Positions 16,436 through 24,838 of a DNA stretch of 64,000 nt are shown piece by piece. Under the pieces are notes generated by a model. That model searched no databases. It worked only from the letters and a program-made list of their open reading frames with translations, and was not told where the DNA came from. A program made the translations under genes and the position numbers. How positions within the stretch are numbered: the first letter of the stretch is position 1; each line of letters starts with the position of its first letter. The stretch is from Ideonella sp. A 288 (GTDB lineage: Bacteria; Pseudomonadota; Gammaproteobacteria; Burkholderiales; Burkholderiaceae_C): contig NZ_MWLO01000155.1 in assembly GCF_002198735.1 (NCBI RefSeq), positions 37,269 through 101,268 on the forward strand. Reading direction: 5' to 3'.

Positions 16436-17554
16436 ATGACCGCACGAGCCACCCCCCCGTTTCGCGCCGACCATGTCGGCAGCTTCCTGCGCCCGAAGTA
16501 CCTGCTCGACGCGCGCGAGCAGTGTTTCGTCAAGAAGGAGATCAGCGCCGAGCAACTGCGCGCGGTCGAAGACCGGGCGATCGCCGAGATCGTCGCCTTC
16601 CAGCAGGACGTGGGCCTGCAGAGCATCACCGACGGGGAGTTCCGTCGCACCTATTTCCACATCGACTTCCTCGAGCAACTGAGTGGCGTGCAAACCGACA
16701 TCCCGGTGACCGTGACGAAGCCCGACGGCACCGAGGAACTGGCCCCGCCGGTGATCCGCGTGATCGACAAGGTGCGCCACGCCAAGAACATCCAGCTGGC
16801 CGACTTCGAGTACCTGAAGTCGCAGGTCCGGGCCGGACTGACGCCGAAGGTGACGATCCCGTCGCCGACCATGCTGCACTTCCGCGGCGGCCGCGCTGGC
16901 ATCAGCCGCACCGCCTACCCCGAGCTGGACCCCACGTTCTACGACGACGTGGCCAAGGCCTACGGCGAAGAACTGCAGTCGCTGGCCGACGCCGGCTGCA
17001 CCTACGTGCAGATGGACGACACCAACATGGCCTACCTGTGCGACGAGAAGATGCGCGAGGCGGCGCGACAGCGCGGCGACGACCCCAACGAACTGCCGCA
17101 CCGCTATGCCGGCTTCATCAACAAGGTGGCGGCGCACAAGCCCGCCGGCATGACGCTGGCCATGCACCTGTGCCGCGGCAACTTCAAGAGCACGCACGCC
17201 GCCGCCGGCAATTACGAGCCGGTGGCCGAGGCGCTGTTGGCGGAGATGAACCTGGACGCGTTCTTCCTGGAGTACGACGATGACCGCTCGGGCGACTTCC
17301 GGCCCTTGCGCTACCTGCCCAAGGGCAAGATCGTGGTGCTGGGCCTGGTGACCACCAAGTTCGGCGAGATGGAGAGCAAGGATGCGCTGAAGCGCCGCAT
17401 CGACGAGGCGTCGAAGTACGCGCCGCTCGACCAGCTGTGCCTGAGCCCGCAATGCGGCTTCTCCAGCACCGTGCACGGCAACAACATCGCGGTCGAGGCG
17501 CAACGGGCCAAGCTGCGGCTGGTGGTGGAGGTGGCGCAGGAGGTCTGGGGTTAA
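16436..17554 (+). CDS. Cobalamin-independent methionine-synthase-like methyltransferase (MetE C-terminal type)
   Basis: 372 aa, start ATG 16436 with CCGGAGA upstream. It corresponds to the C-terminal catalytic barrel of MetE only: DHVGSFLRP at the N-terminus, DGEFRRTYF, MDDTNMAYL, then zinc ligands His244/Cys246 (MHLCRGN) and Cys340 (LSPQCGF). Single-domain relatives transfer methyl groups to thiols, but the donor is often not known. Its position between an aromatic hydroxylase unit and a PaaG-like gene hints at a catabolic demethylation role; this is inference. Confidence 0.85.
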   Translation: MTARATPPFRADHVGSFLRPKYLLDAREQCFVKKEISAEQLRAVEDRAIAEIVAFQQDVGLQSITDGEFRRTYFHIDFLEQLSGVQTDIPVTVTKPDGTEELAPPVIRVIDKVRHAKNIQLADFEYLKSQVRAGLTPKVTIPSPTMLHFRGGRAGISRTAYPELDPTFYDDVAKAYGEELQSLADAGCTYVQMDDTNMAYLCDEKMREAARQRGDDPNELPHRYAGFINKVAAHKPAGMTLAMHLCRGNFKSTHAAAGNYEPVAEALLAEMNLDAFFLEYDDDRSGDFRPLRYLPKGKIVVLGLVTTKFGEMESKDALKRRIDEASKYAPLDQLCLSPQCGFSSTVHGNNIAVEAQRAKLRLVVEVAQEVWG

Positions 17555-17587
17555 ATCCCGTCATCGATCCCAACGAAGGAGACACCC

Positions 17588-18382
17588 ATGTCGGAACCCC
17601 TGGTCCTGATCACCACCGATGGCCCGGTGCGCACGCTCACGCTCAACCGCCCGGCCGCGCTCAACAGCTTCACCGGCGCGATGCATGGCGAGTTGCTGCC
17701 GGCATTGGAGGCGGCGGCCGGCGATGCGGCCGTGCGCTGCGTGGTGATCACCGGGGCGGGACGGGGCTTCTGCGCCGGCCAGGACCTGAACGACCCCGAC
17801 ATGGGCTCGGCCGATGGCGGCCCCCCCGACGTCGGCAGCGTCATCGACCGCCTGTACCGGCCGCTGGCGCTGCGCATCCGCACGATGCCCGTGCCGGTGA
17901 TCGCGATGGTCAATGGCGTGGCGGCCGGGGCCGGGGCCAATTTCGCGCTCGGGTGCGACGTGGTGCTGGCGGCCCGATCGGCGAGCTTCATCCAGGCATT
18001 CTCGAAAATTGGACTGATCCCCGATTGCGGCGGCACCTGGCTGCTGCCGCGGCTGGTCGGTCGTGCCATGGCGCTCGGACTGGCCATGACCGGCGACAAG
18101 CTGCCGGCCGAGGAAGCGCAGCGCATCGGCCTGATCTGGCGTTGCGTCGACGATGCCGCGCTGGCCGACGAGACGCGAGCCCTGGCCCTGCGCTTGGCGG
18201 CCATGCCGTCCAGGGCCCTGGCCGCCACGCGCCAGGCCCTCGACGAGGCGATGCCGGCCAGCTACGCCGAGGCGCTGGGCATCGAAGCGCGTGTGCAGGG
18301 CGCACTGGGTCGCGGCGGCGACTTCGCCGAGGGCGTGTCGGCCTTCCTGAACAAGCGCGCACCGGTCTTCCGCGACCGCTGA
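17588..18382 (+). CDS. paaG: Enoyl-CoA hydratase/isomerase family, PaaG-like
   Basis: 264 aa crotonase-fold enzyme. The oxyanion-hole motif GAGRGFCAGQDL, the segment NGVAAGAGANFALGCD and the active-site FSKIGLIPDCGG (with Asp in the PaaG position) followed by TWLLPRLVGRA match 1,2-epoxyphenylacetyl-CoA isomerase (PaaG), which forms the oxepin in aerobic phenylacetate degradation. Classic hydratase Glu residues are absent at the first position (Asn instead), again as in PaaG. No other paa genes are in the window, so a generic isomerase role is possible. Confidence 0.8.
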   Translation: MSEPLVLITTDGPVRTLTLNRPAALNSFTGAMHGELLPALEAAAGDAAVRCVVITGAGRGFCAGQDLNDPDMGSADGGPPDVGSVIDRLYRPLALRIRTMPVPVIAMVNGVAAGAGANFALGCDVVLAARSASFIQAFSKIGLIPDCGGTWLLPRLVGRAMALGLAMTGDKLPAEEAQRIGLIWRCVDDAALADETRALALRLAAMPSRALAATRQALDEAMPASYAEALGIEARVQGALGRGGDFAEGVSAFLNKRAPVFRDR

Positions 18383-18444
18383 GCCGCCCTGCGACGGGTT
18401 GCCGGACGGCAGCTGCCGATCCCGTTCAGCTTGGCGGGAAGGAC

Positions 18445-18460
18445 TGGCGCGACGATTGCT
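18445..18460 (+). promoter_or_regulatory. Sigma54 (-24/-12) promoter of the 5-haem cytochrome gene
   Basis: TGGCGCGACGATTGCT: GG at 18446 and GC at 18458 with the required 10-base spacing. Predicted start of transcription is near 18471, 23 bp before the ATG. An inverted repeat TCCCG-N10-CGGGA at 18420-18439 adjoins it. Confidence 0.65.
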
Positions 18461-18493
18461 TTCCCTGCTGCACCTGCAGGAGGAGTACCGACA

Positions 18494-19435
18494 ATGAAAT
18501 TGACCCAGATCAAGCCTTGGAGTCAAGCGGCGGTTCGAGGGGCACTGGTTGCCTTGATGTTCGGTTCGGTCATGACCGTCAGCGCGGACGTTGATCTGCC
18601 CACCAAGTTCGACAACGCGCGGAGCATCTCGAACACCCGTCACAACCTGACCCAGCGGCAGGCCGCAGGTGGTCCGGTCAGCACGACGATGGACCGCTTC
18701 CGCAACGACTACGGCGAAGTCTGCGTGTACTGCCACACGCCGCACGGCTCGAACGCCAACGTCGTGCTGCCGCTTTGGAATCGCACGATCAAGGCGACCA
18801 CCTACAACACCTACGACCAGCTCGGCACGTCGACCATCACGCAGCAAGTGTCCCAGCCCGGGCCCAACTCGCTGTCGTGCCTGTCCTGCCACGATGGTCA
18901 GGTGGCGGTGGATTCCGTCATCAACATGCCCGGTGCCGGCGGCTATCTGGCGGCGCAGGCCACGGTGCAGAACAACACCTTCCTGAACGCTTGGACCAAC
19001 CCCAGCGGCATCGACGCCACGGTGCACGTGGGTCTCGATCCTGTGGTGGCCAATGGTTGCCTGTCCTGCCATTCCGCGGGCGCTGGCATCAACGGAACGG
19101 GCGCCACCGACTTCGCCGCCTTCGTCATCGGCACCGACCTGCGCAACGACCACCCGGTCGGTGTGCGCTTCCCCACCCCCGGGCCGGGCGTCGACTTCAA
19201 CACGCCAGGCGCCACGCGGCCGGGCCTGCGCTGGTTCGACAACAACGGGAACAACTTCCCCGATCCGCGCGAGGTTCGCCTCTATGACAGCGGCGAAGGC
19301 TTCGAGGTGGAATGCGCGTCCTGCCATGACCCGCACGGCGTGCCGTCGGCAGGGGTGGGCAGTTCATTCAACCCGTCGTTCCTGCGTGTGTCCAATGCAG
19401 GCAGCGCGGTCTGCCTGACCTGTCACACGAAGTAA
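18494..19435 (+). CDS. Secreted pentahaem cytochrome c
   Basis: 313 aa with a signal peptide ending near TVSADVD and AGGAGGAG ribosome site. Five CxxCH haem sites: CVYCH, CLSCH, CLSCH, CASCH, CLTCH. The layout SNTRHNL...EVCVYCHTPHG...PLWNR...YNTYDQLGTS...CLSCHDG...NDHPVG...ECASCHDPHG is shared with the 4-haem protein at 24839 and the 11-haem protein at 35072, so these three form one family. The paired CxxCHDPHG pattern and absence of a membrane anchor fit a periplasmic or extracellular electron carrier; a filament subunit is possible but unproven. Confidence 0.85.
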   Translation: MKLTQIKPWSQAAVRGALVALMFGSVMTVSADVDLPTKFDNARSISNTRHNLTQRQAAGGPVSTTMDRFRNDYGEVCVYCHTPHGSNANVVLPLWNRTIKATTYNTYDQLGTSTITQQVSQPGPNSLSCLSCHDGQVAVDSVINMPGAGGYLAAQATVQNNTFLNAWTNPSGIDATVHVGLDPVVANGCLSCHSAGAGINGTGATDFAAFVIGTDLRNDHPVGVRFPTPGPGVDFNTPGATRPGLRWFDNNGNNFPDPREVRLYDSGEGFEVECASCHDPHGVPSAGVGSSFNPSFLRVSNAGSAVCLTCHTK

Positions 19436-19438
19436 TTG

Positions 19439-19466
19439 CCACCGTTCCCGATTCCGGGAACGGTGG
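19439..19466. promoter_or_regulatory. TTCCCG-N4-CGGGAA palindrome, putative activator site
   Basis: A perfect 12-bp-stem inverted repeat, CCACCGTTCCCG-ATTC-CGGGAACGGTGG. Its core TTCCCG-N4-CGGGAA recurs before other sigma54 promoters. It is centred about 102 bp upstream of the predicted start from 19529-19544. It could double as a terminator of the pentahaem gene, but no T-run follows. Confidence 0.55.
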
Positions 19467-19528
19467 ATCGCGGTTCCCCCTACAGAGAATTTCTGGGCGC
19501 GGCGACACCCTGAGTGTGGGAAATTTCA

Positions 19529-19544
19529 AGGCATGCACCTTGCT
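19529..19544 (+). promoter_or_regulatory. Sigma54 (-24/-12) promoter of the cytochrome c5 gene
   Basis: AGGCATGCACCTTGCT with GG at 19530 and GC at 19542; the -12 TTGCT is consensus. The predicted transcription start is about 45 bp before the ATG at 19599. Confidence 0.65.
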
Positions 19545-19598
19545 CAAGGGTCGGGTCAATCCCTAGTTTGACCCCAACCCCAACCAAGGAGTGCTCCC

Positions 19599-19901
19599 AT
19601 GAAGTCGATTTCTGTTGTTGCCGCGGTCGCGGCAGTGCTGCTCAGTCCGGTGGCTCAGGCCGCCGACGGCAAGGCTGTTTACGAGGCCACCTGCGTTGCT
19701 TGCCATGCCAGCGGAGTGGCCAATGCGCCCAAGCTGGGTGACAAGGCGGCCTGGGCGCCCCGCGTGGCCACCGGCAAGGATGCGCTGGTCAAGTCGGTGC
19801 TCACCGGCAAGGGCGCCATGCCCCCGAAGGCCGGCAACGCCAACCTGAAGGACGACGACATCAAGGCCGCCGTCGACTACATGCTCGCCAGCGTCAAGTG
19901 A
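19599..19901 (+). CDS. Periplasmic monohaem cytochrome c5
   Basis: 100 aa: signal peptide (cleavage after VAQA), one haem site CVACH, then ASGVANAPKLGDKAAWAPR and KGAMPPKAG with the axial Met, which is the cytochrome c5 layout. It shuttles electrons in the periplasm. Its own sigma54 promoter and upstream palindrome suggest co-regulation with the multihaem genes. The same domain occurs fused in the protein at 29274. Confidence 0.9.
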   Translation: MKSISVVAAVAAVLLSPVAQAADGKAVYEATCVACHASGVANAPKLGDKAAWAPRVATGKDALVKSVLTGKGAMPPKAGNANLKDDDIKAAVDYMLASVK

Positions 19902-19947
19902 CGCTTTGGCCGCAGACCGTCCGCGCCTGGCGCGACGGGCTGCGGCG

Positions 19948-19980
19948 CACTGCCCCGCCGCTCATCGTGTCGGGGCAGTG
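19948..19980. terminator. Hairpin between convergent transcription units
   Basis: CACTGCCCCG / CGGGGCAGTG, a perfect 10-bp stem with a 13-base loop that includes the stop of the minus-strand NHL gene. It would serve both the cytochrome c5 gene and the minus-strand operon. Confidence 0.55.
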
Positions 19981-21098
19981 GTCCTGGGTCGCTTGCGGTC
20001 TGATTCCGCCTGTTCGACCATGCGCTGGCCTTCGGATTCTCCGACGGGCCGCAGCACCTCCACCTTGTTGAAGAACTGATCGACGATGTAGACCCGTCCG
20101 GTCTCGTCGACAGCCACGCCATGCGGCAGGCCGTAGTGGCCGGGCAGGTCGCGGCGGCTGCTGCGGCCCAGCGCGATCAGCAGTTCGCCGTCCGGCGAGA
20201 ACACCTGGACATTGCCGAACGATGCATCGCTCACGTACACCTGGCCCTGCGGGTCGCAGGCGATGCCCCGCGGTCTGGCGAACTGGCCGAGGCCGGTGCC
20301 CACCTGTCCGAACGCGCGGATGAATCGGCCGTCGCGGTCGAAGGCCTGCACCCTGAAGTTGCCGGCATCCAGCACCCACAAGCGGTTCTGGCCGTCCACG
20401 GCGCCCTGCACCGGGATGTTGAACTGGCCGTTCTGCTTGCCACGGGTGCCGATCTCCTGCAGGCGCTTGCCGGTCGCGTCGTAGGCGATGACCCGGTGAC
20501 GGTCGCCCTCGACATCGCCGCGGTCGATCACGTACACGCGCTCGCCCGAGGGCTCCACGGCGACGCCGGTCGGGCGCTCCAGGTCTTCGGGCGCGCCGAT
20601 GGCCCGCTGGAACAGGCCAAGGCTGTCGTAGACCATCACCTTGCGCAGGGTGGCGTCGGCCACATAGACCTGCCGATTGCCGTCGACAGCCACCGAGATC
20701 GGTTTCTGCAGCGTGCCGGGCGTGCGAAGCCCCATGGCGAAAACCTTTCGACGCGGCACGTCGAACACAATGATGCGCCGTTGCACGCTGTCGGCCACAT
20801 AGATGCGGCCAGCCCGCGCGGCCACGGCGATGGGCTTCTCGAAGGCCGCCTCGCGTGGCACACGCTCGCCTGCCAGCATGCGCACCGTGCGCGAGCGCTC
20901 ATCGTTCTCGAACAGGTCGCCCACCGTGCGCAGGTCGGTCTCCCAGGCGTAACGCGGACGCTCGGGCGGGCGCGGCCAGAGGCGGTCACCCGTGTCGTCG
21001 ACGGGGGGCTCGGGCGCTGGGGGGGCCGCGCAGCCGGCAGCGGCCAGAGTCACTGCCAGCGCGGCGTGGCGCCGAGTGAGGCCCATGGGGTTTGCCAT
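19962..21098 (-). CDS. NHL-repeat beta-propeller lipoprotein
   Basis: 378 aa; the lipobox LAAAGC follows a basic N-terminus, so it is a lipid-anchored envelope protein. Repeats of the form KPIAVAARAGRIYVADSVQRRIIVFD, ISVAVDGNRQVYVADATLRKVMVYD and RGIACDPQGQVYVSDASFGNVQVFS build a six-bladed NHL propeller. It is the third gene of a minus-strand operon behind two cytochromes. NHL proteins are recurrent neighbours of nanowire-type cytochromes in Geobacter, where assembly or scaffolding roles have been considered; that role here is inference. Confidence 0.85.
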   Translation of the reverse strand: MANPMGLTRRHAALAVTLAAAGCAAPPAPEPPVDDTGDRLWPRPPERPRYAWETDLRTVGDLFENDERSRTVRMLAGERVPREAAFEKPIAVAARAGRIYVADSVQRRIIVFDVPRRKVFAMGLRTPGTLQKPISVAVDGNRQVYVADATLRKVMVYDSLGLFQRAIGAPEDLERPTGVAVEPSGERVYVIDRGDVEGDRHRVIAYDATGKRLQEIGTRGKQNGQFNIPVQGAVDGQNRLWVLDAGNFRVQAFDRDGRFIRAFGQVGTGLGQFARPRGIACDPQGQVYVSDASFGNVQVFSPDGELLIALGRSSRRDLPGHYGLPHGVAVDETGRVYIVDQFFNKVEVLRPVGESEGQRMVEQAESDRKRPRTTAPTR

Positions 21099-21103
21099 CG
21101 CAG

Positions 21104-22297
21104 TCACGCCCCCTGGATCGGATGGAAGACGCGGTGGATGTAGGCCACCAGGGCGTCGATGTCGCGGGCACTCAGCACGTGCTTCCAGCCAGGCATGGAG
21201 GTGCCGTCGAGGCCCTCCTGGATCACGCGCACGAGTCGCTCGCGGGTCATCGTCGACATGGCCGCGGGGTCGGTCAGATCGCGTGGATGCGGTTCGAGGA
21301 ACCGGCCGATCCAACTCTTGGCCGTGCCGTCGGCGGCGTGGCAGAAGGCGCAGTTCTGTTGATAGAGCGATTCCCCCAGGCGCTCGCGCGCAGTCGCCTT
21401 GGCCAGAAGAGGCGGCGTGTCGTGCACCCGGTAGGTGTTGTCGGCGCGCACGGCGGACGCCGCCCGGCTGCCTTCGAAAGCCCCGGCGGGCGTGTTGCGC
21501 ACCGGCGGATGGCCGGCGGGTGGCGGCGTGGTGGGGCGCTTGCCGCTGCCATCGGCATGGTCGTGGCAACTGGTGCAGTAGGCATCGCGTGGATAGCTCA
21601 TCGCCCGCGTTTCCCAGACGGCGCCGGGCTGCTCGACCCGCCCGTGGTCGTGGCACGTCACGCAGGCGGTGAGGAACAGGCGCTTGCCACGCTGGTGCGC
21701 CTCATCGAGTTGCTCCCATGGCGTGTCGAGCGCAACCTCTCCACGTGCGAACGGGAAAGCCTCACGATGACGGTCGTGGTCGGGCCAGCCGTTCTCGGGG
21801 GTGTGGTAGCGCGTGTTGGGGGCCCGCGATTCGATGAACTCTCGACGCAGAAAGGCCGCGACGGCACGCACTTCGTCGGATCGCAGGATGCCATCGAAGC
21901 CCTTCATGGCCGTTCCGGGTTTGCCGTGGCTGATCACCTGCACCATGGCGTCCATCGACAGGGCGTCGGGCGCCGTCCGCGTGAAATCGCGGGGCGGCGG
22001 CTGCAGGTAGGTGGCGGCCAGCGTGCGCGCGTCGCCCGAATAGCCGTGGCAGAAGTAGCAACGGAAATTCCAGATCTTGCGGCCGAGTTCATGCTGCGCA
22101 AGGTCAGCAGGCGCCATCACCGCGACCGCGGCGCTGGCGGAACTGGCGGCCACGGCACTGGCGGTCGCTTTGGCTGGAGCACTGGCGCTTGACGCAGCCA
22201 GCGGCCCTCTGGCATCGTCCACCGGGCCAGCCGGTTGGCAGCCCGCCAGGGCCAGCAGCGCGTACGCCGCCAGCCCTGCCCACTGCGCGAGGTTCAT
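21104..22297 (-). CDS. Tetrahaem cytochrome c lipoprotein
   Basis: 397 aa. The N-terminus has a lipobox (LALAGC) followed by a low-complexity Ala/Ser/Pro linker. Four haem sites: CYFCH, CVTCH, CTSCH, CAFCH. The first and last units are class I-like modules containing PPPRDFTRTAP / PHPRDLTDPAA, a short helical segment and GTAMKGF / GTSMPGW with a likely axial Met; the central two are a separate diheme stretch. It begins in an ATGA overlap with the tri-module cytochrome upstream. Likely anchored to the periplasmic face of a membrane as an electron relay. Confidence 0.85.
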   Translation of the reverse strand: MNLAQWAGLAAYALLALAGCQPAGPVDDARGPLAASSASAPAKATASAVAASSASAAVAVMAPADLAQHELGRKIWNFRCYFCHGYSGDARTLAATYLQPPPRDFTRTAPDALSMDAMVQVISHGKPGTAMKGFDGILRSDEVRAVAAFLRREFIESRAPNTRYHTPENGWPDHDRHREAFPFARGEVALDTPWEQLDEAHQRGKRLFLTACVTCHDHGRVEQPGAVWETRAMSYPRDAYCTSCHDHADGSGKRPTTPPPAGHPPVRNTPAGAFEGSRAASAVRADNTYRVHDTPPLLAKATARERLGESLYQQNCAFCHAADGTAKSWIGRFLEPHPRDLTDPAAMSTMTRERLVRVIQEGLDGTSMPGWKHVLSARDIDALVAYIHRVFHPIQGA

Positions 22298-23409
22298 GGG
22301 TTCTTGCGCGTCGCCACCCGCGCCGTTCCGGCCGGCTGCACGAAGGTTTGGAACACGTACTCCGAGACGTTGGCCATTTCCTGTGGTTCGAGCACCTTGC
22401 TCCACGCGGGCATTTCGGTACCCAGTTTGCCGGCGAAGACCGCGGCATAGATCGCCGGCCGGTTGAACATCGCCCGACTGTCGGCCGAAATGAGGATCCG
22501 CGGCTTCGGGTTGATGAAGTAGGCGCGTGGTCCCTTGCCATCGCCCTTCACGCCATGGCAGGTGGCGCAGTTGGCGTCATAGAAGCGCCGGCCTGCGGCC
22601 GCATCGCCCACCAGGCCGGATGGCAAGGGCAGGCTCATGTCCACCTTGACCGGACGTGCCGGTGCGGTCATCGGTGCCGCCGCGACCGGCGGGGCTGCGC
22701 CGGCGGTGCTGCCGTGGGCCTGCGTGCCCGAAATGCCGACGTCGCTGTCCACGCGCATGAAGGCCAGACGGATGTAGTCGACCACGGCTTCGATTTCGGG
22801 GGCCTTGAGCTGCGTGGCAAAGCCAGTCATCGCCGTGCCGGGGCGGCCCGCGGCCACCGAGGCGATCATCCGGTCGCGCGTGAGTTCGGCCTGAGCCTGC
22901 GGCGTGGAGAAGTCTCGGGGCGCGGGGCGCAGGTTCGAACTGGCCCAGACCGAGCCGGTGCCGCGATCGCCATGGCAGACGGAGCACGTGCGGGCGTAGA
23001 TCTGGCGCCCCCGACTGGCATCGGCCTGGCTGCTGGCCTTCATGAAGCGATCGCGGACGTAGTCGACGACCGCTTCGATCTGCTTGTCGTCGAGTTGCGA
23101 GCGCCAGCCCACCATCGCGGTGCCGGGAACGCCGCCCTTGACGGCGGCGATCATCCGGTCGCGGGTGAGTTCGGACAACGCCTGTGCGGTGGTGAAGTCG
23201 CGCGGCGGCGGGTTCAGGCTGCCGCGCGCGCGGCTCTGGCCGTCGCCCTTGTCACCATGGCAAACGGAGCAATAGTTGTGATAGACCGCAGACGGCGGTG
23301 AATCCTTGCCCGACCCAGGGGTCGCCGGTGCGGCCCAGGCGCCGACAGCCAGCAACAGCCCGCTGAACAGGCAGGCCAGGGTGTGTCCCCATCGATCAAA
23401 ACCCAGCAT
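22294..23409 (-). CDS. Periplasmic trihaem cytochrome c with three class I modules
   Basis: 371 aa with a signal peptide ending near VGAWAAP. Three haem sites (CSVCH, CSVCH, CATCH), each in its own class I module: NPPPRDFTTAQAL...GTAMVGW, RPAPRDFSTPQAQ...GTAMTGF and NPKPRILISADSR...GTEMPAW, with Met ligands. The first two modules are nearly repeats of each other, indicating internal duplication. A Pro/Ala linker separates the third. It is the first gene of the minus-strand operon, with a good sigma54 promoter just upstream. Confidence 0.88.
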   Translation of the reverse strand: MLGFDRWGHTLACLFSGLLLAVGAWAAPATPGSGKDSPPSAVYHNYCSVCHGDKGDGQSRARGSLNPPPRDFTTAQALSELTRDRMIAAVKGGVPGTAMVGWRSQLDDKQIEAVVDYVRDRFMKASSQADASRGRQIYARTCSVCHGDRGTGSVWASSNLRPAPRDFSTPQAQAELTRDRMIASVAAGRPGTAMTGFATQLKAPEIEAVVDYIRLAFMRVDSDVGISGTQAHGSTAGAAPPVAAAPMTAPARPVKVDMSLPLPSGLVGDAAAGRRFYDANCATCHGVKGDGKGPRAYFINPKPRILISADSRAMFNRPAIYAAVFAGKLGTEMPAWSKVLEPQEMANVSEYVFQTFVQPAGTARVATRKNP

Positions 23410-23442
23410 CGTTTGTCCCGAAGATGTACTGGGTCGTTCGAG

Positions 23443-23458
23443 TGCAGGTTCCGTGCCA
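23443..23458 (-). promoter_or_regulatory. Sigma54 (-24/-12) promoter of the minus-strand cytochrome operon
   Basis: On the minus strand TGGCACGGAACCTGCA, close to consensus, with GG-N10-GC spacing; the predicted start is near 23432, 23 bp before the ATG at 23409. Confidence 0.7.
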
Positions 23459-23486
23459 TCGGAGTGCAGCGCAGTGGCGAGCGCGA

Positions 23487-23502
23487 TGGCATGCCTCTTG
23501 CG
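23487..23502 (+). promoter_or_regulatory. Sigma54 (-24/-12) promoter of the NHL lipoprotein gene
   Basis: TGGCATGCCTCTTGCG with GG at 23488 and GC at 23500. It is back to back with the minus-strand promoter, 29 bp apart, and about 42 bp of leader precede the ATG at 23554. Confidence 0.65.
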
Positions 23503-23553
23503 TTTTACCGCGCTGTCGCCGCGTACCTCCTTGACAGTGCGGCGTGGAGGACA

Positions 23554-24645
23554 ATGCTGATCGAACCCACTCTCCCGCGTCGGCATCTGCTGCTGGCGCC
23601 ATTGGCCCTGGGCCTGCTGTTCCAGGGATGTGCCGAGGCGCCTCGGCAGGCCAAGCCCATCGAGCCACCGGCCTTCCCGCCTCCTCCCGAGGCTCCGCGC
23701 TTCATTTTCGAGCGAAGTCTCTACAGCAGCGCCGACGTCATGCCCGACGACAAGGACGGGGCCTTTCGGCGCCTTGTCACTGGCGAGGTGCGCACCGGGG
23801 AAGGCTTGGCCAAACCCTACGGCGTGGCCGTCCGGCAGGGCAAGCTGTATGTCGGTGATACCGTCAATCGGCACGTCGTCATGTTCGATCTGGCCGGCAG
23901 TCGATTCAAGCGCATCGGCGTCGACGAGCCCGGCGGCCTGCGGATGCCCTTCGGCATCGACATCGACGACGAGGGTCGCGTCTACGTCGTCGATGGCACG
24001 GCCAAGCGCATCCAGGTCTATGACGCCGAGGGCGTGTACATCAAGACCCTGGCCCAGGATCTGAAGTGGAGTCGGCCCGCCGGCATCGCCGTCGACACCG
24101 TGCGCAAGCGCCTGTACATCACCGATGCCGGTGGGGTCGGCACCGACGATCACCTCGTGCGCGCGCTCGACCTCGAGACCGGAAAGATGCTGTTCGACAT
24201 CGGCCGGCGCGGCGACGGGCCGGGCCAGTTCAATCTGCCGCGTGACGCGGTCGTGGCCAATGGCGGGCAACTCTACGTGGTCGATGGCGGCAACTTCCGC
24301 GTCCAGGTGTTCGATGCCGATGGCAAGTTCGTCAAGACCTTCGGTGCGGTCGGTCGGCAGAGCGGCCAGTTCTCGCGTCCCAAGGAGATCGCTGCGGACA
24401 AGCAGGGCAACCTGTACGTGGTCGATACGGCCTTCGGCAATTTCCAGATCTTCGACGCCGAAGGTCGACTGTTGCTCGACGTGGGCGTGCGTGGCGCGAG
24501 CGACGGTCCCGCGCGCTTCATGCTGCCTTCGGGCATTGCGGTGGATGTCGACGGGCGTGCCTACATGGTCGATCAATTCTTTCGCAAGGTCGACGTCTTC
24601 CGGCCCGCGACACTGCCCGCAGGCAGCCCGTACGGCGCGCGCTGA
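23554..24645 (+). CDS. NHL-repeat beta-propeller lipoprotein
   Basis: 363 aa from ATG 23554 (GTGGAGG upstream; a longer frame lacks a ribosome site and overlaps the promoter). Lipobox LLFQGC gives a lipid anchor. Blades such as KPYGVAVRQGKLYVGDTVN, MPFGIDIDDEGRVYVVDGT, KEIAADKQGNLYVVDTAFGN and SGIAVDVDGRAYMVDQFF form an NHL propeller. It is related throughout to the protein at 19962. The C-terminal phrase VDQFF(R/N)KV(D/E)V is shared. It probably acts at the outer membrane with the secreted cytochromes. Confidence 0.85.
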   Translation: MLIEPTLPRRHLLLAPLALGLLFQGCAEAPRQAKPIEPPAFPPPPEAPRFIFERSLYSSADVMPDDKDGAFRRLVTGEVRTGEGLAKPYGVAVRQGKLYVGDTVNRHVVMFDLAGSRFKRIGVDEPGGLRMPFGIDIDDEGRVYVVDGTAKRIQVYDAEGVYIKTLAQDLKWSRPAGIAVDTVRKRLYITDAGGVGTDDHLVRALDLETGKMLFDIGRRGDGPGQFNLPRDAVVANGGQLYVVDGGNFRVQVFDADGKFVKTFGAVGRQSGQFSRPKEIAADKQGNLYVVDTAFGNFQIFDAEGRLLLDVGVRGASDGPARFMLPSGIAVDVDGRAYMVDQFFRKVDVFRPATLPAGSPYGAR

Positions 24646-24689
24646 TTCCCGATTTGTGATCTCTCGAATGGGAACATTGAAAAGTCGGA

Positions 24690-24707
24690 CTTCCCGCTTT
24701 CGGGAAG
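24690..24707. promoter_or_regulatory. TTCCCG-N4-CGGGAA palindrome, putative activator site
   Basis: CTTCCCG-CTTT-CGGGAAG, perfect 18-bp dyad, centred about 106 bp upstream of the predicted start from the sigma54 promoter at 24779. Position and spacing match the site at 19445-19460 (about -102). Confidence 0.6.
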
Positions 24708-24778
24708 GGTGGGGCGCAAAGTTTGAGGTAGATCAATCTTCACGCCCTGCCGGATGCCATTCAGCCCGTTCAGCTCCA

Positions 24779-24794
24779 TGGCACGCAACCTGCA
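24779..24794 (+). promoter_or_regulatory. Sigma54 (-24/-12) promoter of the main cytochrome operon
   Basis: TGGCACGCAACCTGCA, very close to consensus; GG at 24780, GC at 24792. Predicted start near 24805, ATG at 24839. Genes follow on one strand with small gaps or overlaps to 39961, so one promoter could serve all 15. Confidence 0.7.
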
Positions 24795-24838
24795 GAACAG
24801 ACATCGCGTCTTCGCAATTCACCCAAGGAGAGAGCGAC

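Noticed and set aside
19439..19466. Simple rho-independent terminator
   Set aside because: No T-run follows, and the core palindrome recurs at similar distances before other sigma54 promoters; a regulatory role explains it better, though a dual role is possible.
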